Positions 1 to 11,700 of a stretch of 64,000 nucleotides of DNA are shown here, piece by piece. The translations under genes and the position numbers were made by a program. Every line of letters begins with the position of its first letter. The stretch's first letter is position 1. Source of the stretch: Pseudoscleropodium purum (lineage: Eukaryota > Streptophyta > Bryopsida > Hypnales > Brachytheciaceae). The notes under the pieces were generated by a model. The model searched no databases. It was not told the origin of the DNA and saw nothing but the letters and a program-made list of their open reading frames with translations. Location of the stretch: positions 13,704,501 to 13,768,500 of the forward strand of contig OZ017799.1 of assembly GCA_963969395.1 (NCBI GenBank), in the 5' to 3' direction.

Positions 1-33
1 CTATATTTCAATGTAGTGCAAATGGAATTGCAC

Positions 34-2191
34 TTAATTGATATTCATGGGATTGTTTGACGCGCCACTAGGTCCAGCTTCGTTGTCGTGTGTTCCAACT
101 ACCACATCTTCCTCGTCACCGTAAAGCCATCGTACTTTGGATCGGATTCATCTTGCTGGCCCATCTTCTTCTAATAAATCCCTCATGAATTGTGATTGTT
201 GCATTTTTTGAAGGGCTAGTCGAGTCCCAGGATTGTGTTTGTCCATTACTCCATTAAAAAGTCAATGGGGTCCTTTTTTGAAGATTTCATACCACTCTGA
301 TTTCGAAATATGTATTTCCTTTCAAGCAATAGGCTCTTTATATGTACTTTTTTCAACAATACAAACTCTGTCATCATTAGTGATACAAACTCCATCCATG
401 CTCCAATGGCCATTGAAGCATTGGTAGAAGAAATTTCATTTTCCAAGACTGAATCCTTGATGGGGATCAAATGTTCACATATTCTAACAACTTTAGCTAC
501 ATTGGTTTCCCAACCCTATATTTCAGAGAGTTCAAGCTTTTGTAAAGAGTGGATCTTGTTACGCCAACTCCAAACAAGGTCTACTCCCCACTTATCGGGA
601 TGTTCCGAGGTATTGGTCGCATTAAATTCCCAACTTGGTGGCATATAGGGTATTAACCCAAACAACTCATACAATTGCTCATGGAAAGGAGCCTTGCACA
701 TTGCACACCGCCTACAATGTATCATCAAGATGATCAAGCAGATTGGGTGGTACAAGTGATTGCATGTGCCCAAGTGCATTCCACCTTCGGGGCCAAAAGG
801 ATTTAAACAAATGAGGCATGTAGTACCATCAATCACAAAGGTAGAAGGCTAGGGCCATAGTAAATCTGGATTGTGATCAAGATGTGCAAATCGGGCATTT
901 TCAAAACTCCAATCATGTTGAGAGCAATCAATTATGGTTCCATGGCTTGTAGTGGATGTTGTTGCCATGTTTTCCATGTCAAAAAAGCTATTTACATGAG
1001 CCCATGATGTTAAGCCAAAAATCCTTTCTTGATTGTGGAGCAAATAATTGTTGGCCACCTTCTTAAACTCTGTGTCCAGTTGATTGCTTCGGTCCACTGT
1101 AAACACACATGCCAACTTCCATTGATAGTACTGTTTTGCCATTGCATCCGATTTACTTTGGAGATCTGCATTTTTAAAACGCAAATCTCCAACTTCTTTG
1201 TTGGGTGGCCCCATGTTGTTCCCCTTTGCCAAGTTTTGAGTAGCATTTTGAAGAGCTCTACAAAGTTGTTGTATATCACGTTCTTGCTTTGCAATCAAGT
1301 AGCTCTTCTCTACTAGTTTGTTGCGGATTTTGGTAGTATCTTCATACAACTGATTGATGAGTGTATTTTTTTCATCAAGAGTTGCAATCAAAGTAGCAAT
1401 GGTCTTAACATCGGCACCGATATCTTCAGTAGTTGCCACGCCATCTTCAGCCATTGCCACGTCGTGTTTAGCTTCATGTGGCTAATTTTGCTATATCCCC
1501 CTTTTTTGGTCCGCAGATGTGCCCTATAACTTAGTAGACATGGTGGAGTACAAGTTCTATCCGAGTCACTATCTGTATCTGAGTTTGTGGTTTGATAGTG
1601 ATCAACCTGCTTGACTATGGTTCTGATGGTGCCTTATCCGCCCTGTGGATATTTTTGTACCCCCCTTGGAATAAATCCATCCATAGGCCAAGGAACTTTG
1701 ATGTGGTTGCCAACACCTTGCAACGTTGACCAATCTACCCATTTACTCAGCTTCAACTCAGTATACACATCTCTCAAATGAAAAGGTTGACTTCATTTCG
1801 TTTCACAATGGATTGGTCATACAAAACTTGGTACATGTCAATGCAACAATTTTTGAATGTTTCATCATTGTAGTACTTCAAGTTAGCTTTGTGAAAGCGG
1901 CAATGGAAGTTGTAACATACTTCCGAGAAGGCCTCGTCGATGTGACACCACTCTATATATTGAGCACAATAATCGGCTCTTCATGGATCTCGTATTGCCT
2001 CCCAACCTCAAAAGGCAAGCTTGGTTGGATTGCGTAACACGTGTAGGTGCTTGCGTTGGGTTTGCCTTGGCCTTTGACGTGTCTTGTCTTGTTGCTCTTT
2101 CCTCAATGATCATAGTGTCGATATGTTGATGAAGATCTAAAAAAACCCTACATGAATGTAATAGGTTGACCCCACATGTGCACCCTTGCAA
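34..2191 (-). pseudogene. Decayed coiled-coil plus RING-H2 protein gene
   Basis: A long minus-strand stretch reads as protein almost throughout but is broken by in-frame stops (including near 849, 516 and 246) and several frame changes (near 1460, 1780 and 1970). Seen, N to C: a divergent section at about 1780-1970 (motif EWCHIDEAFSEVCYNFHC); a tract at about 1490-1770 with SDTDSDSD; a 203-codon part at 849-1460 with heptad-like, coiled-coil character; and a RING-H2-like cysteine/histidine cluster (CLIC, then CNHLYHPIC, then CRRCAMC) at about 690-815. A C-terminal tail with RWLYGDEEDVVVG ends at a stop at 34-36. The 849-1460 and 516-836 parts are in one frame, separated by a single TAG. RING-H2 domains usually act in E3 ubiquitin ligases; that role is only inferred. 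I do not recognise the full-length family. The upstream limit is uncertain. It is divergent from the kinase-like pseudogene at 2754. Confidence 0.5.
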
Positions 2192-2753
2192 CTAGCTCAA
2201 GAAGAAGTGGAGGACCAGAGAGGTTGTGGGGCGTTTTGTGATGGGTGGGGATGGCCTTATATACCCATAGGTGGCACAAACACTGGGCTCTGGTGCAAAC
2301 AGTCAAGGCGGAGGCATTGTTGAGCCTGGGCGGGGATGTAAAGATTAGACGCGGGCGTTATCGAGTTTGGGCGGGGATGTAATCAATACTAGGGTGGGTT
2401 GGCGGGAACGTTGTTGTGTACAAGTGTGGACGCGATTTAGGGTGCAGACGTTGAGGGGTCTAGGCGTGGATGCTAGGGCTAGCCGTGGATTTGAAATTCA
2501 GGGCGGGGACGTAGTTGAGCCAGGGCGGGAATGTTATCAACTTGAGTGGGGACTATATATTTTGTAGCCCTAGTACTTGTCATTTGCCAAGTCCACCTCC
2601 ACTTGCCTCATGTACTAGCTTGCTCTACATTCTATGCTTTTTGAGTTGGATGGAAGTTAGAGCTTGGCCCTAACAACATACTCGTTTTTTTTGTTTTTTG
2701 TTTTTAACGAACACTATTTGGGTTTGAATCACATACACAAAGTTCACTTGAAA
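2192..2753. repeat. G-rich degenerate repeat block between two divergent pseudogenes
   Basis: Between the two head-to-head pseudogenes, roughly 2290-2560 repeats variants of the phrase GGGCGGGGATGT followed by AATCAA or TTATCGAG, spaced about 30-60 bases. The block is much richer in G than its surroundings. A divergent promoter would sit here by position, but no core element is clear. A related phrase on the opposite strand occurs at about 4725-4850. Confidence 0.4.
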
Positions 2754-4341
2754 ATGGCTACAGAAAGGAATAGTTCATCTGGGAAGCGTCCCTTGTTTGT
2801 GGACTTGGATAGGCCGGTTGAGGAAGAACCTCCACCAATGGACACGTCTATGGCCATTGGTTCATCAGACTCTTTGTCATCAAGTTGAAAGAAGCAAAAG
2901 AAGCCTCCAAATCCCAATTGGCCCCCCAATCCGTACACCAAAGAATGTAGGCAATAGAAATAGAGTTCTATAAGCGACAAAGTATTCAGATGTTGCAGAG
3001 GGAGTAACTGAACAATGAAGAAGAAGGTTACCACAAGCTTACACAAGATTTATGGCAGGAGCTTGAGTTGAAGTTGGAAGTGTCTGAGACTTTCAACAAT
3101 TAATTGGACTATTGGTTACACTCAGAGTTTCTTGATAAACAGGTTAGTGCATTGACCACTAATGCAACGCCGAGCTATTTGTACTACGTGAAGAAAAAAG
3201 AGGGTGCTACCGACTTGGATGATGGAGATAGAGAGGCAATTTCAAAATTTAATATGGTTCAGAAGTGGTTTCAAAAGTTTTCTAGTAGCCGCAATAAAGC
3301 AAAATCACCATGGAAGGATACAATGAAGAAACACATATTGGATTAATGTGTGAGTGGATTTGTAGATTGGCTTCCACCTTCAATAAAAGTGGTACCAATG
3401 CCAGGATAGAAGGAAGAAGGCACATATGGTAACGTGAGGAAGGTGAGGTTGACAAAATTGACAAGCATCTTTAGTTGGATGGATTTTGCAGGGAAAGGGT
3501 TGAAGACCCAAAATGAAAAGGAGAAGCATCAAGATATTGTGCTTGAGGCTGCGAGGTATTCAATATGGCACCTAGGCATCATTAAACTCTCATACTTGCA
3601 CCCAAGCACAATGGAAGGCTATATACTTTGGTGGAATGGAAGATCTTTAATTTCTTTTTTGAAAAAGTACAACTCCAAAATTTCCGATTCAACAGACGGG
3701 AATAATATTGTGAAGTTGATTGGGACCGGGTTTACAACCGAGGAGCTTGGGTGGAATGCTGGATTGCTACATATGGTAGAAATCAAGTGAATGTGGCATT
3801 GTCATTGTTTATTATAGTGGAGAAATGCCACAATGCAAATTACATTCACAACGACATTTCTACATCCAATGTTTTGCTCCATTTTGATCCTTGGAAAGAA
3901 AATGAGGTTTACATTGGGATTTATGATTGGAGGCTTTCAAGCCGAGTGAAGGAAAAGGAGCCATCAAAGTACGGTTATAAGATGTATAGTGATATGCAGA
4001 AGGTGAAAGAGGCTTGAAAGTTTGTTGCCCCGGAATTGTTTTTTTTCTATGATGAGGAAGACCCCAACAACTCATTCCACATTGTGCAGAAAAAATACCT
4101 TTATTCCAAAGTTGCTAATGCATATGCAACAGCATGGATCGCGTTGAGGATTTAGAATGAAGATTGGAATACATTTTATTTTTCCAAGGATAGAAAAGAG
4201 CAATATGTTAACCTAATGTTGAAATTGAAAAGCCTCATGAGAGAAGATCCCCTCCAAAGGGCTTTTGTCTCGGAGGTTCTTGACACATTGAGGCAAAAAC
4301 CATATTGTTGGTCTATACTTGAGTGTTGCTTTCATAAATGA
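2754..4341 (+). pseudogene. Decayed protein-kinase-like gene
   Basis: Plus-strand reading frame opening with MATERNSSSGKRPLF and a basic KKQKK patch, then broken by stops (near 2886, 3019, 3100, 3343, 3407, 4014 and 4153) and a frame change near 3770. Kinase-fold hallmarks appear in order: a glycine-loop-like GTYGNVRKV at about 3420-3445, a catalytic loop YIHNDISTSNVLL at about 3840-3880 (HRD replaced by HND, with the Asp and Asn kept), a DFG position altered to DWR at about 3925, an APE motif (FVAPELFF) at about 4021-4045, and a SKVANAYATAWIALRI stretch at about 4107-4154 matching the region after the activation segment. The last residues end at a TGA at 4339-4341. The changed DFG and the many stops make an active kinase unlikely. 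The N-terminal 200 or so residues match nothing I know. It stands head to head with the RING pseudogene. Confidence 0.5.
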
Positions 4342-4719
4342 AATTTTGGTTTTTTATTTTTGAAAGATTTGGTACATAGTAGCTATTTTGAAGGTGATGA
4401 ATTTTCTCCTATCATCCTCTAAGAGGATCATATGTACTTGGCATTTGCCAAACACCTTATTGTATATAATAGTTTAAATATATTCAAGACCCTATTTTAT
4501 GCAATGATTGTTTTTATTTATTTTGACATCATTTATAGTATAATGTATTCATGTCAAATTCCAAATCCTTGAATGATATGATGATATTCACACCAAACAT
4601 GTATTGCAAGTATGAGATGAGAAATGAGTAATATATATGGATTGCATTGAATTTTCTAGAAGTTAAAGTTGTAAAGTTCAAATTGAAAAGCTCTTTGTAG
4701 TACTTAAAGGAAAAAATTA

Positions 4720-4850
4720 TCCATACAATCCGCACCCTAATCTACATCCGCACCCTAATTCTACTTGCACCTAAGCCCTACTCTAAGTCCACGCCCTACC
4801 ATATCTTATGTTCATGCCTTTGTCTATGTTCACGCCCAGACACAGCATTA
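4720..4850. repeat. Short degenerate C-rich repeats
   Basis: Variants of CCGCACCCTAATCTACAT and TTCACGCCC recur several times at loose spacing. On the opposite strand the phrases resemble the G-rich block at 2290-2560, so the two may be mirrored parts of one decayed unit around the kinase-like pseudogene. Confidence 0.35.
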
Positions 4851-5011
4851 GTGCCCCAACTTTGATTTAGCAGCTAGGTGTCATTAAGGTAAGTCCACGT
4901 CACCTTTTTTTACCTTCATAGAAAGTCAACTACATGTTGACTACATTAGACAGGCAGCACTTCTACTGGACAGACAAATAGGCAATCCATTTGTCCACTA
5001 TGACAACTCTG
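4845..5011 (-). mobile_element. Diverged MITE related to the 33911-34188 element
   Basis: Read on the minus strand, the sequence starts AGTTGTCATAGTGGAC and continues through GTCAACATGTAGTTGACTTT. It aligns with the first ~110 bases of the 8-bp-TSD MITE at 33911 (GGTTGTCATAGTGGAC, GTCAACACATAGTTGACTTT). The other end and a target duplication were not found, so the lower boundary is approximate. Confidence 0.5.
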
Positions 5012-5215
5012 CAAAAAGGAGTCCTTTGCACTTGGATTTCTGACTCATTTTTGGTTTTGGCTTCATTTTTTTGATGAAATTTGATTATGATTAAGTCCTC
5101 ACAAATGGCCAATTTTTAGATTTTTTTGTTCATGATTTTTTATTTATTATTAATTTAGACCTCATTGTATCTATTTTTTGTGACAATCTAGGTTTTTTTT
5201 CAAACACTAATATTT

Positions 5216-5326
5216 CAATACTACAAGTACTTATAGTACTCAAAATGAACTCTTAGCTGTCGATTTTTTTTATCAACGATTGAGATTGTTTTATTTTTTA
5301 GTACTCATGGTACTCATAGTATTGAG
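5216..5326. repeat. Inverted repeat, hairpin-forming
   Basis: Arms of about 25 bases, CAATACTACAAGTACTTATA at about 5216 and, on the opposite strand, CAATACTATGAGTACCATGA near 5301-5326, are imperfect inverted copies. Possibly the remains of a small foldback element; no target duplication recognised. Confidence 0.35.
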
Positions 5327-6529
5327 CGTGGAAACTATAGTTTTGGCAAAATGCTACAAAAATGAACACCCTTTCTTGCAACTACCCTAAATATGATGTG
5401 CAATGATCAAACAGATGACAATGGATCATCCTACCTTAGTTTGAGGTTGCAATAAAAAAATTCTAAAGAAAATGGTAGCAATTTGAAATTCTATTTTATT
5501 TTAAAATCTTAAATTTCAACAACACATTCACTACGTTAAAGGGGAATAACTAATATTTTGAAAAAATTAAATTCACTTATTTAAATATCTGCTTTGAAGT
5601 CCTTTGCTTTCCTTTGAAAAATAATATTAAAAAATTCAATTCCTATTTCTTATAAGGAGTATTTTTTAACTAATTTATAATTCAACTACAATAGAAATTA
5701 GGCCAATCAAATATTCCTGAGAAGTAACTCTTTTTTTAAACTTATTAAACTCTTCAAAATTAAATGCTTATTAAAAATAGAAATGATCTATATAAGGGAG
5801 GTATGTGATTTTAGGTTAGAGTTTTGCACATTCAACAGTACCTTGACTATTTATAAAAAGGCACAAATTAAAATAGAATAGAAACAAAACTTATCAACTT
5901 CATTTTTTTAGTTTAAATCAAAACCAAAAATGATTATTTTCAAAGTTACAATCAAAGTTGACCTTGTGGATTGACAAAGGTGCATTTCCTTTGGCATGGG
6001 GATGTAAAGCCATTTATAGTTTAATTGATTTTCTTCCAAATGCTCAAAGTACTTCCAATACAAACCATTGTAATTCTATTTCTTACAATGATTCAAAGTA
6101 ATCCTACTTTGTACACAAATTTGAAATGAAAAACAATCTTATAGCTATTTGATGTATGCATTTCATTGTTTTTTACAATTGCATTTGTTAGTAAATTTCC
6201 ATTTCCAAAAGTTTATTTGTCAATGTTGTTTTATATGGATTGAAGTCTAATTTGCTATATAATAGTCATTTCTCTAGTAATTTTCTATATAAAATATTTT
6301 CTTTAAAGCTTTACCTATGTTTCCTTGTTGGAAATGGATGTCACCCAATGTCAGGTCATACTTGAGAAATATAACACAAATTTAGTGGTATCTTAGAAAT
6401 ATACAACAGCTTGAAAAAGTGGCGTTCCACATTTTCAAAACAAATCAATTACTTACCACATACACTACAAATCAAATAAGTTATTGAATGTGCTCATCAC
6501 CATCCATGGTGAACAATAATTTTGAAAAG

Positions 6530-7730
6530 AATTGTAAATAGAAAGAAGTAGAGAATGGTTGAAAATTTACTAAATTGTTAAGAATTTAGTTATGAGTGAT
6601 TGTAAAAAATACTTGTCCTTTTTTTGTCCCCTTGGCCTTGATTAAGTGGTTTTTTGCTGATAAATTTTGTGTCATGTGTCAGTTTTGTATGAAATTTGAC
6701 ATGAAGGTATATGTGGTAGTTGTAGACATTGAGTAATTTTTTCAATTTTTTTCAATTAGTTTATTACTTTTAAATATAGACTAGTTGGATGTCTACCTTT
6801 GCTATTTGAGAAGGGGATATTATTTTTGACTCCAAAATTTCCACCTTCTACATGTACTCAAAGTGCACTACTTTTGTGAAAGTAAAGAGAACCTAGTTTT
6901 TTTTCAAAAGATGCAAATAGTGGTTGAGAAGGAGCATCTTCAAGTTAAAAAAGATGAATTTTTTGAGTTAGATTTTTGAATTTATTTTGCTACTTTCTCA
7001 AAATCAAACATCAAAGTTACAATTTTGGGGGCATTTTCCATTGCTCTTTTGTTGTGCATAACTTTTAGATATAAATTCTTCTAGGACTGAATTTCCTCAC
7101 TCTTATTATTTTGAATGATTTTCAAATTATCCATATTTCCATTCATTTAAAAAAATTTCATTCCGAAATTCATAATATTCACTTAAAATAGGTTGTTTTG
7201 AGATTAAAACTATAGGTATTTCTTGCAACAACCCTTAGGAAAATTGAAAAATGCCAATTTTAATGGTTGTAATGTTGTTGTAAACAATTTGCATTCTATC
7301 ATTTTATTTTATTTTCCAAACATTGAAAATGTATAAAATAGACAACTTCAAAGTTTATTTTGGAGTAGAGATTCTATAACTACCCACAAACTAAAAGTCC
7401 TCATAACTTTCATCTCATTAATCAAATTGAAATGATTTAAAGTTTTTATGTAATTATATATAACTCTAGAAAATTAATTTTAAATTCTTATTTCTAAAGA
7501 AAATGATTTTTATGAGCTGCCCATGCTACTTGAATTCTATAAAGAAACTATACATCTTGCAATAAAATTTTAACTATGTAGTCAAAAGTTATGAGAATCG
7601 GTGCATTTTAAAGCTATTCCTTGACTACATATTGTGTGAAATTTCCAAAGGAAAAAAATGAAAATTCCATTTGTAAATGGATGACCAAATATGCTATTTG
7701 GTCCTTTAGGGGTTAATTATCATTTTTATT
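6530..7730 (+). repeat. Old dispersed repeat, copy 1
   Basis: Shares ordered phrases with copies near 12590, 43640 and 52325, all in the same orientation: GAAAGAAGTAGA and ACTAAATTGTTAAGAATTTA, then ACAAACTAAAAGTCCTCATAACTTT with ATTAATCAAA and a GAATGATTCAAAGT-like phrase. It ends near a GGTCCTTTAGGGGTTAATTA phrase. Non-coding and badly diverged; family not identified. Confidence 0.5.
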
Positions 7731-8449
7731 AACTTTATACCCATACAAGAATTGAAGTCTATTGGTTATTCCTATTCACAAACTTTAATGTTCCACGCTA
7801 TATCAATAACAAAATTAAATAGAGAAGCATATATTTTTGGCTTCATTTTGGTATTCATGAGTCATGACAATACTTGTGCAAAAATTTGCAAAAGAAAATA
7901 TAAATGAAGTGGTGAAAATAATTCTTAAAGTTACTGGAGAAACTACCAACTTCTACAACTTCTAATAGATAATGGTAAAGTCTATAGCAACCCTCTTTTT
8001 GGCATCATAGGGCCAAATTGCTCCATTTGAAAATAAGTATCTAATTTTTGCCAAATTAAAGTAACCTTTTTTTACTAGAAATTATCCATTTCTATTATAA
8101 ATGTGGATGAGTTTGCCAAATTTAGAAGAATATAATTGAAAAGTGTTTTTTTTTGTGCAAAAAATGTATGAATGTAGAAATACCAAATGCTTCACCTAAT
8201 TTTAAGTGATTGCCATCTTGACACTTTCACAGAAAGTAAAAAATGAAAAGGCTGGTCTACAGATTACTGCTATGTAAACATGGACACAAAAAAATCCAAA
8301 TATATAAATGTTTACAGATGTACATGTGGTATGCGTTGAATTTATGTCTGGATTTCTAAATAAAACTCTAAATTTAGTAATTTCAAGCTAAAAATATAGA
8401 TACTATATGTAATCTAAAAATGACATTTAAGGTGAGCCACCATAAACTC

Positions 8450-8540
8450 AGTGCAAATATGTAGTGCAAGTATATAGTGTATTTGTAGTACATACTTGCG
8501 AGGAGAATCCCTGTAGCACTTGCACCCGGTGTATTTGCAC
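8450..8540. repeat. Small inverted repeat
   Basis: GTGCAAATATGTAGTGCAAG at about 8450 is mirrored by CTTGCACCCGGTGTATTTGC at about 8519. Flanking TATATAGTGTATTT and ACTATATATACTATTGG also face each other, suggesting a decayed foldback element. Confidence 0.35.
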
Positions 8541-8780
8541 TATATATACTATTGGAACGTAATATCAAACTTGAAATGTAACATTAATTGTTGCTTCTAA
8601 TTTCTCAGTGACACATAAAGACACTGAGAAACTGTCTTGTGTTTCTGTGAATGCATTGTAAGACACATCCACCCATGTTTTTGTGGACCACAAATTATTT
8701 ACTCACAAATTGACAGTCAAAATCTAAAGATCACATAATTATGGCATCTATATATACTACTGGAGATTTTCAAAGTAAGC

Positions 8781-11700
8781 TTGGCCATTTCTGAATCATC
8801 AAAGTAAGCGTCACGCACTTCGTAGCAACTTCAGGAAATCATCATGCCTGCACAGCAAGAGATTGCCATATTAGTTACCTTAAAATTGACAAAATTTCTA
8901 AGATCTATATTGATCAGTCCTAGCTAGCTTATAGAACTCTGAAACACATCAATTTCACTAGTATGACCAGAACTTCAGAAACACAACTTCAGGAAATTTT
9001 CTGAAAAACGCACTGGGAAGAAAAAAATTATAAAATAGAAGAACATAAACCACTCACAATCTGGTACAAGTCATGTCATTGATTCACTATCAACGGCAAA
9101 TAGATGAAGATGTTACAATAAAGAGGCCATTTTAATGCCACCTAAACCGTTTCTGTAAAAGAGTATGCTGAGAAGGCTCTGCATGTGCCATGTACCGTAC
9201 ACCAAGATTCTCCTTGCCTTGGCTGCCAAAATGTTGCGTCCATGGAGATCTGGACTACTGTTATCCTCGGATCAGGAGCCACTATGTTGACACAGAAAGT
9301 TAGAGACAAGTTCCACCTTTCTAGACAATGCCACATGCCACATGTGACATTGGCTAAAAAGCAGATCTAATCTCTAGTGTAATCGATCTTGCATGTTTAT
9401 ATATTCTATGAAAGAATATTTCTAATTTGATTCATGACAATTGCTTCAGAAAACCATGCCTGCACAGCAACGTCAGTAAATCTTCGGGAAGACACACTGT
9501 TTAGAATATATATATATAATTTATTAAGGGGAAAAAAATGAAAGTAAAGTGAATAAACAACAAAACTGAAACAATATGCCACAACCTACGTCAATGTGAC
9601 ATTCAATTTTACAATGAATTAAAACCATTGCGCATGCTGGTAACTTTGTCTTAACTCGTTTCTGTTAAACATTCTAGCTGTCTGTTTCTACAGCTCACAA
9701 CTGAAGTGTCCAAACCTCAAGCCTATATTGTTGATCAAAGTTTACAATCATCAATCTGCAGAAAACATTAGTGTTGAATTTAAGTATCTAGAATCTTACC
9801 ATACGAATACTTACGGACCGGCACACCGGTGCTTTTTCTCTCCAAGACTCCACGAGTAACAAATTAGAGGCTTGTTCCACTGTAGCCAATCCGCGTGCAC
9901 AGTCCTTTAAGCATTCACAACTAAAAAGACCGTGCATGCGACATTGACTAGAGCAGAAACCAAGGTCTCTATTACAAACTTGTGATCGATTGGACTGAAT
10001 CTCTGGATCTTTACACACAGACCCCGGTGGCAGAAACGAAGTTCACAAAAATTGAAGAAACATACACATGACGGTGGACATGAGTAAGTTACAGTAGAAG
10101 CACTGGAAGTAACGCTCGAAATGAAAGAGAATGAGTCAGCTCACCGCTTCAGATCCCACATTCCTTTTCACCAAAACACACTATGAGCATAAAATCGAGC
10201 AACGACCATATATATATACATATATAACTCTAGCGAAAAGAAACTGTAACTCGAAGTCTCTAATTCTGATTTCTGGCATGTGGATGCAAACAGCTGCACA
10301 CACGCTGCAACCCTCAACAAATATCGCCTGTGCGGGCGTCTGTGGGAGGACTCGTGCAGCGAACGCTTTATAGGAAGCGCTCGCTCCCCAGTCTCAAGTC
10401 CCAACCGACACGTGGATGTAAGCCTAGTCCAACATTTTCAAGCTGGTCTGTCGATCTGGCCTCAATTTGTGCCCCTGAAAAACATAAAAAATGACCTGTC
10501 TGGACTATGGTTCCATACCCACAATCTCTGTCTGAGTACCGTCACACGTACACTGTTTACGATCGAGCATAAGAGCTTTTGAGCACGTAACAACATTAGA
10601 ATCACTGAACTAATTTGCCATAACGTACCATCAATACGAGTTGGTACTTGTAGGATAATATATCATTAAATGGCAATGGCCCGCCTCGGCCATTTGATTC
10701 AACTACAAATACTTGACCACTACGATTTTATATGTTTAAATTTAGTCGGGAATCATTGCGCCCGCCGGTGCCTGACCAAATCACCAGCTTGCAATATATA
10801 CGTCGTTAGTATCTAACGCCCAAAAGATTCACATTGTATGCACACCGGCAGGAGGATCCAGTCCCCGCTCCCTCCTGCTCGGCCCTAGATTTGGAATTGC
10901 TTTTGATACCGAAAGTGATGTCCTGTTTGTCCTTCAATGTAACTCACTATTGCTCAGAAAACTGGAATTATAAGTGGTTTTCTGGAATCATTACAAGTTC
11001 CAAATACATGTACAGTTTCTCATTTTGCGCACTCGGTATAATTTGAAGGGCACTTAGACTTTAATCGTCTGAGGAAACTACTCCGGTAATCATCCCAATC
11101 ACCATGGCTTCTAATATAAAAATATCTTTAGTTTTCAGTAGGGTCTTGGTGAAAGAGGATTCTACATTCTCTTAGCTTGAATGTTTGAATACCCAATAAA
11201 AAAAACCCATGAATTTCATTTCGAACTGCCAGTTACTGGTGAAGCGAATACCCGAGGCTGTCATGTTCAGATTGTATACATTCTAGGGAAGAATCTGTAG
11301 AGGTGGGGGCCGATTTAGCAGCAGGTTACCGCAGTCCTGAATTTTTCTTCTTCCAGACTAATTAATCGAATACCAAGCCATACATAAAACGGGGGTTATA
11401 AAATCAAGAATTTCTGTTTATTTTAAGCGAGCAACCCACATAGATGGAGCCTCTGGATTGGCAGGTAGCCAGGGAATAATCGGTAACGAATGAGACGCAG
11501 GCTACCATCTCGAATGGGCCACAAGAAGAAGCTTGCGTGCTCGAACTAAAGCTTTGACTAGACTGTTGGAACAAATGGTAGACAGTGTACGGTGCTTGGT
11601 GATGAGACATAATCTCACTGAGGCTAGCTTACCTTTGGAGCTTAGCTTTGAATTGTTGGGCACTCAATCATCCTTCCAACTCGGGTTCCAACTTCATCAT
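8781..11700. other. Less AT-rich stretch without an identified gene
   Basis: Base composition is more even than in neighbouring DNA. A phrase CATGCCTGCACAGCAA appears twice (about 8844 and 9458) next to CTTCAGGAAA or CTTCAGAAAA. Short open frames exist on both strands (for example 10280-10582 and 11404-11610), but none shows a domain, splice-consistent continuation or family resemblance. It could hold untranslated or non-coding transcript sequence. Confidence 0.4.

Larger units (their letters stand above)
5012..8780. other. AT-rich stretch without a recognised gene
   Basis: No credible exon, RNA gene or intact transposon seen. It contains a copy of an old dispersed repeat (6530-7730) and two small inverted repeats (5216-5326 and 8450-8540), listed separately. 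Confidence 0.6.
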
